64,000 nt of DNA from Burkholderia metallica (GCF_902832845.1 NZ_CADFDB010000001.1:992001-1056000); one strand, 5' to 3'; shown: positions 16,986 to 25,230, counted from the stretch's first letter. A program made the numbers and translations. The notes: generated by a model from the sequence alone, not told the origin.

Positions 16986-17921
16986 ATGACCGCTCTTTCC
17001 CCGACTCCCGTTTTCGATGCGGCCGACACGGCCGCGCTGCTCGACTACCCGGCGCTGCTCGCCACGCTCAGGCAGGCCGTCGCCGACTATGCGGCGGGCG
17101 AGATCGTCAGCCCCGAACGCCTGGTCGTGCCGCTGCAGGCCGGCGGCGTGATGCTGTCGATGCCGTCGAGCGCGCGCGACCTCGCGACCCACAAGCTCGT
17201 GAACGTGTGCCCGGGCAACGGCGCGCGCGGCCTGCCGACGATTCTCGGCCAGGTGAGCGCATACGACGCGACCACCGGCGAGATGCGCTTCGCGCTCGAC
17301 GGCCCGACGGTCACCGGGCGCCGCACGGCGGCCATCACCGCGCTCGGCATCCAGGCGCTGCACGCCGCGGCGCCGCGCGACATTCTGCTGATCGGCACCG
17401 GCAAGCAGGCGGCCAATCACGCGGAGGCCCTTGCGGCGATCTTTCCGGACGCCCGCCTCCACGTGCGCGGCACGAGCGCCGATAGCGCGACGGCATTCTG
17501 CGCCGCGCACCGCGCGCACGCCCCGCGTCTCGTGCCGCTCGACGGCGACGCGATTCCCGATGCGATCGACGTCGTCGTCACGCTGACGACGAGCCGCACG
17601 CCCGTCTATCGCGAAGCCGCGCGCGAAGGCCGGCTCGTGGTCGGCGTCGGCGCGTTTACCGCGGACGCCGCCGAGATCGACGCGAACACGGTGCGCGGCA
17701 GCCGGCTGGTGGTCGACGATCCGGCCGGCGCGCGCCATGAAGCCGGCGACCTGATCGTCGCGCAGGTCGACTGGCGGCAGGTCGCGTCGCTCGCCGACGT
17801 GCTCGGCGGCGCGTTCGAGCGCAACGGGCCGCTGCTGTTCAAGAGCGTCGGCTGTGCCGCGTGGGATCTGGCCGCATGCCGCACCGCGCGCGATGCGCTG
17901 GCCGCGCGCGGGGCCGGCTGA
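16986..17921 (+). CDS. delta1-pyrroline-2-carboxylate reductase (ornithine cyclodeaminase family)
   Basis: Ornithine cyclodeaminase/mu-crystallin family, 311 residues. It has LVVPLQAGGVMLSMPS, the substrate-side CPGNGARGLPTILG, the Rossmann dinucleotide motif LLIGTGKQAANHAEAL, and VVTLTTSRTPV. In the trans-3-hydroxy-L-proline pathway this family reduces delta1-pyrroline-2-carboxylate to L-proline (the LhpI type); a cyclodeaminase role is less likely given the neighbours. Start ATG at 16986 is the one at the homology boundary; the longer frame to 16929 reads through leader-like sequence. It is divergent from the GntR regulator. Confidence 0.8.
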   Translation: MTALSPTPVFDAADTAALLDYPALLATLRQAVADYAAGEIVSPERLVVPLQAGGVMLSMPSSARDLATHKLVNVCPGNGARGLPTILGQVSAYDATTGEMRFALDGPTVTGRRTAAITALGIQALHAAAPRDILLIGTGKQAANHAEALAAIFPDARLHVRGTSADSATAFCAAHRAHAPRLVPLDGDAIPDAIDVVVTLTTSRTPVYREAAREGRLVVGVGAFTADAAEIDANTVRGSRLVVDDPAGARHEAGDLIVAQVDWRQVASLADVLGGAFERNGPLLFKSVGCAAWDLAACRTARDALAARGAG

Positions 17922-17992
17922 CCCGGCAACGTTCCCCTCCGGCCGCATTCGCGGCAACGCCTTCCCGCGGCCGCTTCGGCGGTTTCCGCACG

Positions 17993-18016
17993 CGCTGTAG
18001 GAATCGCCCTACAGCG
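17993..18016. promoter_or_regulatory. Perfect 9-bp inverted repeat upstream of the receiver gene
   Basis: CGCTGTAGG (17993-18001) and CCTACAGCG (18008-18016), spacer 6. It lies about 75 nt before the receiver start. The symmetry and length fit a NarL/FixJ-type response-regulator site; it might also be part of a terminator for the upstream reductase, but there is no T run. Confidence 0.4.
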
Positions 18017-18088
18017 CGGCGCGGCGGCCTACATCAACTTCCAATTCGGCCGATTTCATTTTCGGCGGCGCAACACGATACTGCCGGC

Positions 18089-18493
18089 ATGAATGCCAGC
18101 CAGTTCCCCGCCGCGCTCCGCGTATTTCTCGTCGATCACGCCGTCGCCGTCCGACAACGGATCGCGCTGCTCGTCGGCGCGATCCGCGGCGTCGCCGTCG
18201 TGGGCGAGGCGGAGGACGGCCAGGACGCGTGGACGCACATCCGCAGCAGCCAGGCAGACGTGGTAATCGTCGACCTGCGGCTGGCGGACGGCAGCGGCCT
18301 CGACCTGATCGGGACGCTGTCGAAGGCCGCGCCGCGCATCGTCACGATCGTGCTGACGAATCATTCGGCGCCGGCGTTCAGAGCGGCATGCGCGTCGGCC
18401 GGCGCCGACTACTTCTTCGACAAGACCGCCGAGTTCGACGCCGCATGCCGCGTCATCGAATCCCTGGTGCACGCTCGCGCGCACCGCCCCTGA
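18089..18493 (+). CDS. Single-domain response regulator (lone receiver)
   Basis: A 134-residue protein that is a receiver only. It has VFLVDHAVAVRQRIA at the start, the phospho-acceptor Asp in VVIVDLRLADGSGLDLIG and a later Lys in DYFFDKTAEFDAACRV. There is no output domain. Such lone receivers shuttle phosphate or modulate other proteins. The FNR-type gene starts 17 bases downstream, so the two are probably co-transcribed. Start at 18089 is chosen because the longer frame overlaps the reductase. Confidence 0.8.
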   Translation: MNASQFPAALRVFLVDHAVAVRQRIALLVGAIRGVAVVGEAEDGQDAWTHIRSSQADVVIVDLRLADGSGLDLIGTLSKAAPRIVTIVLTNHSAPAFRAACASAGADYFFDKTAEFDAACRVIESLVHARAHRP

Positions 18494-18509
18494 CGAGCCG
18501 GAGCGACTC

Positions 18510-19289
18510 ATGTCCACAGCCACCGCCTGCGCCGCCGACGTATCCATCGCGCCCCGTCCGACGATTCCGCTTCGCGCGGTCGCGCGCGCCGACGCCACCA
18601 AACACCCCGCCGCACGCTGTTCGGTGTGCGCGATGCGCTCGATGTGCCTGCCGCCGCACCTGACCGCGGCCGAATACGATCGCCTCGACGCGATCATCTG
18701 CACGACCCGGCAGGTGCGTCAGGGCGACGCGCTGTTCCGCACCGACGATCCGTTCCAGAGCATCTACGCGGTGCGCGCGGGTTCGTTCAAGACCGTGATG
18801 ATGCATCGCGACGGCCGCGAGCACGTGACGGGTTTCCAGATCGCCGGTGAAACGCTCGGGATGGACGGGATCGGCGGCGGCCAGCACTGCTGCGACGCGA
18901 TCGCGCTCGAGGACAGCGTCGTGTGCATCATTCCGTTCGGCGCACTCGAAGCCGCGTGCCGCGAGATCAAGCCGATGCAGCATTTCCTCTACCAGATGCT
19001 GAGCAGCGAAATCGTCCGCGAATCGAGCCAGATGCTGCTGCTCGGCACGATGTCGGCCGAGCAGCGCGTCGCGCATTTCCTGCTGAACCTGTCGTCGCGC
19101 TTCGAGGCGCGCGGCTATTCGGCGACGGAATTCAACCTGCGGATGACGCGCGAGGAAATCGGCTGCTATCTCGGGATGAAGCTCGAAACCGTGAGCCGGA
19201 TGTTTTCGCGGTTCCATCGCGAAGCGCTGGTCGAAACGCGCGGCAAGCGCGTGCGCATCATCGACACGCAAGCGCTCGCGCGGGTCTGA
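18510..19289 (+). CDS. FNR/ANR-type oxygen-sensing transcription factor
   Basis: Crp/Fnr family, 259 residues. The N-terminal cysteines C37, C40 and C46 (CSVCAMRSMC) plus C127/C128 (GGGQHCCDAIALE) match the four-cysteine ligand set of the oxygen-labile 4Fe-4S cluster in FNR and ANR. The effector domain has YAVRAGSFKTVMMHRDGREH. The helix-turn-helix is EEIGCYLGMKLETVSRMFSR, whose E-x-x-S-R recognition pattern is that of FNR binding TTGAT half-sites. It should activate microaerobic genes. ANR-like boxes occur at 1086, 5624 and 20424 in this window. Confidence 0.9.
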   Translation: MSTATACAADVSIAPRPTIPLRAVARADATKHPAARCSVCAMRSMCLPPHLTAAEYDRLDAIICTTRQVRQGDALFRTDDPFQSIYAVRAGSFKTVMMHRDGREHVTGFQIAGETLGMDGIGGGQHCCDAIALEDSVVCIIPFGALEAACREIKPMQHFLYQMLSSEIVRESSQMLLLGTMSAEQRVAHFLLNLSSRFEARGYSATEFNLRMTREEIGCYLGMKLETVSRMFSRFHREALVETRGKRVRIIDTQALARV

Positions 19290-19325
19290 CAAGGCAGGAC
19301 TACACGGGGCCGCTCGCGCCGTGCT

Positions 19326-19673
19326 TCATCGCACCGCGCCGCCGGCCGCCGCGTCGCGCAGCGCCGCCGCACCGCCCGCCTGACACGCGATCAACGCCTG
19401 CTCGGCCTGCATGAACGCACGGTGCAGCGCATCGTTCAGGTCGTCGCAGACACACGGCGGCAGCGGCCGGCGCGCGCCGTCGTGCATCACGAGGTCGAGT
19501 CGCACGGCGTACCGGCATGCGCGGTCGCCGGCCAGTTGCGATTCGATCGCGAGGTGGCAGCCGTCGATCAGCGCGCGAAACCGTTCAAGCCGCACCAGTT
19601 GCGCGCCGGCTTCGGCTTCAACCGCGGCGGAACCCGCGAATCCGAGGCAGGCGATCTGCATGCCCACGCCCAT
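19326..19673 (-). CDS. Small conserved protein, possibly HPF/RaiA-like
   Basis: A 115-residue protein beginning MGVGMQIACLGFAG. I chose the ATG at 19673 because AGGAG lies 8 bases upstream; the frame goes back to 19868 but that part is arginine-rich. The pattern of an amphipathic strand (YAVRLDLVMHDGARR), then a long helix (DDLNDALHRAFMQAEQALIA), is reminiscent of ribosome-hibernation (HPF/RaiA) folds, but the match is weak. It lies at the 3' end of a minus-strand cluster of small proteins next to the FNR gene. The function is not known to me. Confidence 0.55.
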   Translation of the reverse strand: MGVGMQIACLGFAGSAAVEAEAGAQLVRLERFRALIDGCHLAIESQLAGDRACRYAVRLDLVMHDGARRPLPPCVCDDLNDALHRAFMQAEQALIACQAGGAAALRDAAAGGAVR

Positions 19674-19828
19674 GTCGTCTCTCCTGACGGCGCCGCCCGC
19701 TCGTCGACCGCCTTGCATGCGCCGCCCGCACCGAAAGGTGGCGGCACGCGTTTCCCGTGGCGGGGTGCGCCTGCTTCCAGCGCTGCCCGGCCGATAGTTT
19801 GCCCGCGCGTTCGCCGGCGCGGGGTCGT

Positions 19829-20068
19829 TCATACGTTGAAGGTCTGTGACGCCTTCATCTCGATCCACGTCATCCCGGCCCGTAACCCTTCGATCATCGC
19901 TTCACGCTCGGTCGGGTAGGCATGGCTGTGCTCGAACGTATGATGAAAACGCGCGGCGCCGGCGCCGTGCTCGACCGACACCCGGCAGCGGAATTCGCCC
20001 GATTCGCACGGGCGCGTCTCGACTTCGACGGACCAGTCGCGTTCGTGAATGTTGCCCTGCAGTGTCAT
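19829..20068 (-). CDS. Small conserved hypothetical protein, 79 aa
   Basis: A 79-residue soluble protein (MTLQGNIHERDWSVEVETRP ... HAYPTEREAMIEGLRAGMTW). It has a strong ribosome site, AGGAGG 5 bases before the ATG. No family is recognised. It is the second gene in the DUF1488-led group and 16 bases separate it from the upstream gene, so they are co-transcribed. Its context suggests a microaerobic or stress function. Confidence 0.7.
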   Translation of the reverse strand: MTLQGNIHERDWSVEVETRPCESGEFRCRVSVEHGAGAARFHHTFEHSHAYPTEREAMIEGLRAGMTWIEMKASQTFNV

Positions 20069-20084
20069 GCGCCCTCCTGCGGTA

Positions 20085-20375
20085 TCAGTCGCCGAGCCGG
20101 AAGTGGCCGCTGTGCAGCAGCACCGGCCGACCGCCGATTTCCTCGAGCATCCGTCGTGCCATCGCCTCGATCGCCGACCGGTGCCCGTCGAACGCCGCCA
20201 GCAGGTCGCGTTCGAGCAGCGACGGCGCGCCGAAATGGTCTTCCAGCGCTTCGGCCGTTATCGCGCACTGCACGCAACGTCCGTCGACCAGCGCCGAAAA
20301 CGCTACGACCAGGTCGCGTGCGCAATATTCGGGGGACTCCGGCGGGAAGACGATCTGCATCTGTCGGCCTGTCAT
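20085..20375 (-). CDS. DUF1488 protein
   Basis: A 96-residue protein of the DUF1488 family: MQIVFPPESPEYCARDLVVA, then FSALVDGRCVQCAITAEALE and LLAAFDGHRSAIEAMARRML, all matching the family's FPxx..VxFxaxVdGrxvxCxIsxEAL..hFga pattern. Function is unknown. I take the ATG at 20375, which has GGAG nine bases upstream, over an ATG at 20390. The ANR-like box at 20424-20437 lies about 50 nt upstream. Confidence 0.75.
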   Translation of the reverse strand: MTGRQMQIVFPPESPEYCARDLVVAFSALVDGRCVQCAITAEALEDHFGAPSLLERDLLAAFDGHRSAIEAMARRMLEEIGGRPVLLHSGHFRLGD

Positions 20376-20423
20376 CGTGTGACGCTCCATGGCAAGAGCA
20401 TAGTGGCGCGCGCACCCGCACGC

Positions 20424-20437
20424 TTGACCCACGTCAA
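20424..20437. promoter_or_regulatory. Symmetric FNR-like box upstream of DUF1488 operon
   Basis: TTGAC-CCAC-GTCAA, a perfect 5-bp inverted repeat with the 4-base spacer of FNR sites; both half-sites have C/G where the FNR consensus has T/A. It is centred about 55 nt upstream of the DUF1488 start. Confidence 0.35.
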
Positions 20438-20500
20438 CCGGTTCGCTGCGTCGCACGATGACGGCGCGGCTGCGCAGCGCCGGTCCGCCCGCGCCCGTTT

Positions 20501-20899
20501 TCAGCCGGAGCCGGGCTCGATGGCCGCGCCGCGTTCCGCGAGCAGCTCGCGCAGCACGCTACGGTGGCAATGGCGTTCGTCGCCGCAATAGCAGCCGATC
20601 GAGAACGCGGTGGTCGCCGACAGCGCCGCCAGCACGTCCAGCACCTTCGCCGCATCGCCGTGCGCCATCTCGGCGCGAAAGCGCCGCCGGAACGCGTTCC
20701 ATTCGGCATCGGTTTCGGCGGCCTGCGCCTGCGCGACGAGTTCCGGGCTCGGCGACAGCGTCGGTAGCCATACATCATAGTAGTTCCGCGACGCGAATTC
20801 CGCCTTCGGCACACCGCGCGGCGGCCGCCGCACCGTGCCGATCCGCAGGCCCTCGCCGGCCGCGCGCGGCGTGCCGAGCTGGATGATCCGGATGCCCAT
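20501..20899 (-). CDS. DUF488 protein (YeaO-like)
   Basis: A 132-residue DUF488 protein. It begins MGIIR-type (MGIRIIQLGTPRAAGEGLRI), and holds the signatures RIGTVRRPPRGVPKAEFASR, YYDVWLPTLSPSPELVAQA and FSIGCYCGDERHCHRSVLRE. The CxCxDxxxCHR pattern looks like a metal or nucleotide site typical of the family; the enzymatic role is unknown. Start at 20899 has AAGGAG with a 4-base spacer. Confidence 0.8.
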   Translation of the reverse strand: MGIRIIQLGTPRAAGEGLRIGTVRRPPRGVPKAEFASRNYYDVWLPTLSPSPELVAQAQAAETDAEWNAFRRRFRAEMAHGDAAKVLDVLAALSATTAFSIGCYCGDERHCHRSVLRELLAERGAAIEPGSG

Positions 20900-20994
20900 G
20901 TCGCTCCTTGTATGTCGAATGCGATCCCGTGATCGTACCGCCGCGCCTGCGCCCGCGTCAGCCGGGCGGCGCACCCTGCGGCCGCGCAACAAAA

Positions 20995-21027
20995 AACCGG
21001 CTGCTCCGTGGCGGGAGACAGCCGGTT
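20995..21027 (-). terminator. Rho-independent terminator of the aromatic aminotransferase transcript
   Basis: On the minus strand AACCGGCTG ... CAGCCGGTT (21027-20995) with an inner CTCC/GGAG-like extension, followed by a T run (20996-20991). It lies 35 bases after the tyrB stop. Confidence 0.85.
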
Positions 21028-21062
21028 CGGCCTGCGACGTCGCGCGCCGGGGCGCGCCGCGC

Positions 21063-22265
21063 TCAGACGCCGCTCTTCAGCACCTTGCCGATCGCATCGG
21101 CGACGATCGCGACGTTCGAGTCGTTCAGGCCCGCCACGCACATCCGGCCCGAGCGCAGGATGTACACGCCGTGCACTTCGCGCAGTGCGTCGACCTGCGA
21201 TTCGGTCAGGCCCGTGTACGTGAACATCCCGCGCTGCTTCACGTAGCGCGTGAGCGCCTCGCCGCTGACGTGGTCGCGCAGGCCGTCATGGATCGACTGG
21301 CGCATCCGTGCGATGCGGCGGCACATCGCCGCCAGTTCCTCTTCCCACTGCTTGCGCAGCGCCGGCGTGCCGAGCACCGCCGCGACGACCTTCGCGCCGT
21401 AGGTCTGCGGGTTGCTGTAGTTCGAGCGCACGGCGCCGGCCAGCTGGCCGAGCACGCGCTCGGCCGCGGCGGCATCCTCGCAGACGACGCTCAGGCCGCC
21501 GACGCGCTCGCCGTACAGCGAGAAGTTCTTCGAGAACGAGTTCGCGACCAGCGTCGGCACGCCGCGGCGGGCCAGCTCGCGCACCGCGAACGCGTCCGCG
21601 TCGAGGCCCGCGCCGAAGCCCTGGTACGCCATGTCGACGAACGGCAGCAGCCCGCGCGCCTCGATCACGTCGATCAGCTTCTCCCACTGGCCTTCGTCGA
21701 GGTCGACGCCGGTCGGGTTATGGCAGCACGCGTGCAGCAGCACGATGCTGCGCGCCGGCAGCGCGTCGATCGCCGCGAGCATCGCGTCGAACCTCAGGCC
21801 GCCGGTCGCCTCGTCGTAGTACGGGTACGTGTTCACCGTGAAGCCGGCGCGCTCGAAGATGAAGCGGTGGTTTTCCCAGCTCGGATCGCTGAGCCACACC
21901 TGCGAATCCGGGAAGTAGCGCTTCAGGAAATCGGCGCCCACCTTCAGCGCGCCGGAGCCGCCGAGCGTCTGCAGCGTCGCGATGCGGCCGGCCGCGCGGG
22001 CCGGGTGATCGGCGCCGAACACGAGCGACTGCACGGCGTCGCGATACGCGGCCAAGCCGACCATCGGCAGGTACGGCTTCGGGCCGCTCTCGCGCTGCAG
22101 CGCGGTTTCGGCTTCGCGCACGGCGCCCATCACCGGAATCCGGCCTTCGGCATCGAAATAGATGCCGATGCTCAGGTTGACCTTCTGGTCGCGCGGATCT
22201 TTCTGGAAGTTCTCGTTGAGCGTGAGGATCGGATCGCCCGGGTACGCGTCGATGTGTTCGAACAT
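21063..22265 (-). CDS. tyrB: Aromatic amino acid aminotransferase
   Basis: PLP-dependent class I aminotransferase of the AspC/TyrB subfamily, 400 residues, close to TyrB of E. coli (397). It starts MFEHIDAYPGDPILTLNENF, carries the family's GGSGALKVGADFL, the CHNPTGVDLDEGQW loop and the PLP lysine in ANSFSKNFSLYGERVGGLSV. It transfers amino groups between aromatic or dicarboxylic amino acids and 2-oxoglutarate in the cytoplasm. It lies 44 bases after an aromatic-type permease and opposite an Lrp regulator, suggesting uptake and use of phenylalanine/tyrosine. AspC activity on aspartate is also possible. Confidence 0.87.
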   Translation of the reverse strand: MFEHIDAYPGDPILTLNENFQKDPRDQKVNLSIGIYFDAEGRIPVMGAVREAETALQRESGPKPYLPMVGLAAYRDAVQSLVFGADHPARAAGRIATLQTLGGSGALKVGADFLKRYFPDSQVWLSDPSWENHRFIFERAGFTVNTYPYYDEATGGLRFDAMLAAIDALPARSIVLLHACCHNPTGVDLDEGQWEKLIDVIEARGLLPFVDMAYQGFGAGLDADAFAVRELARRGVPTLVANSFSKNFSLYGERVGGLSVVCEDAAAAERVLGQLAGAVRSNYSNPQTYGAKVVAAVLGTPALRKQWEEELAAMCRRIARMRQSIHDGLRDHVSGEALTRYVKQRGMFTYTGLTESQVDALREVHGVYILRSGRMCVAGLNDSNVAIVADAIGKVLKSGV

Positions 22266-22309
22266 GGCTAAGTCGGTCTCGTCTGGAAGAATATGGGTGG
22301 TGGCCTGCG

Positions 22310-23695
22310 TCAGCGTGCGGATGCGCCGTCGTGCACCGCGTAGCCTGCATTCTTCTGACGGAAGCGATACCCGACCGCGAGCACCGCGAGCCATACCGGG
22401 ATCAGGTACACCGACAGGCGGAGATCCGGCGTCAGGTACATCACGACGAGAATGCCGGCCATGAATGCCAGGCACAGGTAATTCGTGAAAGGATAGCCCA
22501 GACTGCGGAAGGAAGTCTGCTCCCCGGCTGCACGCTTGGCCTGGCGGAACTTCAGGTGAATCAGCGTGATCATCGCCCAGTTGATGATCAGCGCCGACAC
22601 GACGAGGCCCATCAGCACCTCGAACGCCTTGCCCGGCATGAAGTAGTTGACCAGCACGCACACGCCGGTCGCGAGCGCCGACGCACCGAGCGCGGCGAGC
22701 GGAATGCCGCGCCGGTTCACCGAGCACAGCACCTTCGGCGCGTTGCCCTGCTTCGCGAGGCCGAACAGCATCCGGCTGTTGCTGTACACGCCGCTGTTGT
22801 ACACCGACAGCGCGGCCGTCAGCACGACCACGTTCAGTACGTTGGCGACCACGTTGCTGCTCAGCGCATGGAAGATCAGCACGAACGGGCTGCCGCCGGT
22901 GACGACCTTTTCCCACGGATACAGCGACAGCAGCACGGCCAGCGCGCCGATGTAGAAAATCAGGATGCGGTAGATCACCTGGTTGGTCGCGCGCGGAATG
23001 CTGCGCTTCGGATCGTCGGCCTCGGCCGCGGTGATGCCGATCAGCTCCAGCCCGCCGAACGAGAACATGATCGCGGCCATCGACATCACGAGCCCCGACA
23101 CGCCGTTCGGGAAGAAGCCGCCGTGCTGCCACAGGTTGCGCACGGTGGCCTCCGGCCCCGCGTGGCCGCTCGCGAGCAGCCAGCCGCCGAAGCCGATCAT
23201 CCCGACGATCGCGGCGACCTTGATGATCGAGAACCAGAACTCCGTCTCGCCGTACGACTTCACGCTGGCCAGGTTGAGCAGGTTGATCGCGACGAAGAAC
23301 ACCAGCGCGGACACCCAGGTCGGCACGCCCGGCCACCAGTACTGCACGTAGATCCCGACGGCCGACAGTTCGGCCATGCTGACGAGGATGTACAGCACCC
23401 AGTAGTTCCAGCCCGACAGGAAGCCGGTGAAGTGGCCGACGTACTTGTCGGCGAAGTAGCTGAACGAGCCGGCGACGGGCTCGTCGACGACCATCTCGCC
23501 GAGCTGGCGCATGATGAAGAACGCGACGATGCCGGCCACAGCGTAGCCGAGCAGCACGGACGGGCCCGCCATCTTGATCGTCTGCGCGATGCCGAGGAAC
23601 AGCCCCGTGCCGAGCGCGCCGCCGAGCGCAATCAGCTGGATGTGCCGGTTCTTCAGCCCGCGCTTCAGGCCGTCGCTCTCGTTTCCAGAAACCAT
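22310..23695 (-). CDS. Amino acid permease, aromatic type (AroP/PheP)
   Basis: AAT-family proton symporter of 461 residues with about 12 membrane segments. It has LKRGLKNRHIQLIALGGALG, GTGLFLGIAQTIKMAGPSVL, and the hallmark EPVAGSFSYFADKYVG. It best resembles the AroP/PheP/LysP group; the adjacent tyrB makes an aromatic substrate likely. The start at 23695 has GGAG four to five bases upstream. It is followed after 44 bases by tyrB and is probably in one operon under the divergent Lrp-type regulator. Confidence 0.85.
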   Translation of the reverse strand: MVSGNESDGLKRGLKNRHIQLIALGGALGTGLFLGIAQTIKMAGPSVLLGYAVAGIVAFFIMRQLGEMVVDEPVAGSFSYFADKYVGHFTGFLSGWNYWVLYILVSMAELSAVGIYVQYWWPGVPTWVSALVFFVAINLLNLASVKSYGETEFWFSIIKVAAIVGMIGFGGWLLASGHAGPEATVRNLWQHGGFFPNGVSGLVMSMAAIMFSFGGLELIGITAAEADDPKRSIPRATNQVIYRILIFYIGALAVLLSLYPWEKVVTGGSPFVLIFHALSSNVVANVLNVVVLTAALSVYNSGVYSNSRMLFGLAKQGNAPKVLCSVNRRGIPLAALGASALATGVCVLVNYFMPGKAFEVLMGLVVSALIINWAMITLIHLKFRQAKRAAGEQTSFRSLGYPFTNYLCLAFMAGILVVMYLTPDLRLSVYLIPVWLAVLAVGYRFRQKNAGYAVHDGASAR

Positions 23696-23937
23696 GTCTT
23701 CTCCACTCTGTCCGCTTCCGCCTGCAGCGGTGCGGCGCGCCTCGGTGTGCCGGGCGCTGTTTTTGCTGTGCCGGGGCGGTTCGTGGCGCCGCCGGGTTGG
23801 GGACCTGCAATCTTCGCGTGGCGGCGCCCGATTCGCGTCGGCGTGCCCGCCAGACCGGCCGCCGACCGTCGCCGCGCCCGCCTTGCTGCGTTCGCACACG
23901 AAAATCCGGCGTCAGTTTAGCGTCGCGACGGCGAAAT

Positions 23938-23953
23938 CGGGTTTCGTAACCCG
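23938..23953. promoter_or_regulatory. Inverted repeat between permease operon and Lrp gene
   Basis: CGGGTT (23938-23943) and AACCCG (23948-23953), 4-base spacer, in the divergent promoter region. It is a plausible Lrp/AsnC operator by position. Confidence 0.35.
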
Positions 23954-24014
23954 TTCATGCAAACCCTACATTATGAGATAAGATTGCATCCAGGAGACAA
24001 ACGAGGAAACAAAA

Positions 24015-24488
24015 ATGCATGAACCGGTTCTGGATCGCCTCGATCGCCACTTGCTCGCGATCCTCCAGGAGAACGGCCGCGCGTCGAACCTCGATCTGGC
24101 GAAGGCGGTCGGCCTGTCGCCGGCCCAGACGCTGCGCCGCCACCGGCGGCTGGAGGAAATCGGCGCGATCCGCCGCTATGAAACCCGGCTGTGCCCCGAC
24201 ACGCTCGGGTTCGGCGTCACCGCGTTCGTGCACGTGACGATGGAGCGCGGGCATATCCGCGACCTGTCGAAATTCCAGAAGCTGGTATCGGATCTCGCGC
24301 AGATTCAGGAGTGCTTTTCGGTGACGGGCGACATCGACTACGTGCTGAAGGTGGTCGCGCACGATCTGAAAGGCTTGTCACGGTTCCTGCTGGAGACGCT
24401 GATGCGGATTCCCGGCGTGAGCGGCGTGCATTCGAGCGTGTGTCTCGACGAGATCAAGTGCACGAGTGCGATGCCGGTGGACGCTTAA
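24015..24488 (+). CDS. Lrp/AsnC-family transcriptional regulator
   Basis: A 157-residue Lrp/AsnC regulator. It has the N-terminal helix-turn-helix (LDRHLLAILQENGRASNLDL and VGLSPAQTLRRHRRLEEIGA) and the C-terminal RAM ligand-binding domain (ECFSVTGDIDYVLKVVAHDL). It is divergent from the permease-tyrB pair, which it most likely controls in response to an aromatic amino acid. Confidence 0.9.
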   Translation: MHEPVLDRLDRHLLAILQENGRASNLDLAKAVGLSPAQTLRRHRRLEEIGAIRRYETRLCPDTLGFGVTAFVHVTMERGHIRDLSKFQKLVSDLAQIQECFSVTGDIDYVLKVVAHDLKGLSRFLLETLMRIPGVSGVHSSVCLDEIKCTSAMPVDA

Positions 24489-24511
24489 CGCCCGACGCTT
24501 CAAATCTGTTC

Positions 24512-24592
24512 CGGCAATACCGATTACGAAATCGGGCGATTGGATAAGGTCGGACGCCGATGTCGTCGCCCATTTCGCGTCCGGTATTGCCG
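24512..24592. repeat. 11-bp perfect inverted repeat flanking 59 bases
   Basis: CGGCAATACCG (24512-24522) and CGGTATTGCCG (24582-24592). It lies at the junction where GC-rich core sequence gives way to the AT-richer PAAR/Tae4 patch. It could be a fold-back structure or a relic of a small mobile element; no duplication was seen. Confidence 0.5.
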
Positions 24593-24708
24593 ATTGGTGC
24601 CGCCCCGCCACTTCGTCGCGAATTCCGCAAAAATTCGTACCCATCCAATAGTCAACTTGCGTACTGTCGGCGAACCTCTTCGCTTCCTGAACGTACCGGG
24701 AATCGACC

Positions 24709-25230
24709 ATGCGCCGAGCGGCGGTAAGAGACAGCGATAGGACTACAACGAGCGGACTCGTCATTGCAGTCACGTCCACGATATTCGACAACGGCAAGCA
24801 TGTCGCCATAGACGGAGACAAAGCGACATGCGGTAATTGCAAAGGCGCGTTCAGGATTCTCAGCAGCGCCAGGCGTATGAGTTGCCATGGCCGCAGGGTC
24901 GTTCTAGATGGTGACCCGGTTCTTTGCCCGTGTGGACAGATCAAAGTCGTTGCCGGTGCCGACAGCAAGATTTTCCATGAGGAAGGCAACGCATCCCGGA
25001 ACGTACAGACGACGGGCGCAGTACCGCCCGTTGCATCGACCTTGCCGTCAGCCTCACTGGCCCGATACGACGAGAAGGTCAAGTGCATTTCGCGTACGTC
25101 TGCGCTCGCCGGATATCCCTACTACATTGAGACGGCGGACGGCCGTACGTATTCGGGGCGCTTTGACTACCGTGACGATCTTCCTCGGGTTGACACCATG
25201 GCAGCCGCCGACAATTACGTCGTCCATTAG
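24709..25230 (+). CDS. PAAR-domain protein, T6SS spike tip adaptor (probable premature stop)
   Basis: A 173-residue PAAR protein. It begins MRRAAVRDSDRTTTSGLVIA and contains the repeats typical of Burkholderia PAAR tips: STIFDNGKHVAIDGDKATCG (with a CGNC), and RRVVLDGDPVLCPCGQIKVV. A C-terminal cargo-linker segment follows (YYIETADGRTYSGRFDYRDD). PAAR proteins cap the VgrG spike and carry effectors. The frame ends in TAG at 25228-25230, but the next 11 codons stay open (GDDAIAKQYGA) and end in TAA at 25264, three bases before the amidase ATG. The residue before the tail is normally Trp in this family, so TGG to TAG is the likely change. Confidence 0.8.
   Translation: MRRAAVRDSDRTTTSGLVIAVTSTIFDNGKHVAIDGDKATCGNCKGAFRILSSARRMSCHGRRVVLDGDPVLCPCGQIKVVAGADSKIFHEEGNASRNVQTTGAVPPVASTLPSASLARYDEKVKCISRTSALAGYPYYIETADGRTYSGRFDYRDDLPRVDTMAAADNYVVH

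Noticed and set aside
21063-23897. One continuous 944-residue frame covering the aminotransferase and beyond
   Set aside because: Only the part to 22265 has aminotransferase homology; the rest is a shadow of the permease on the same strand in another frame.
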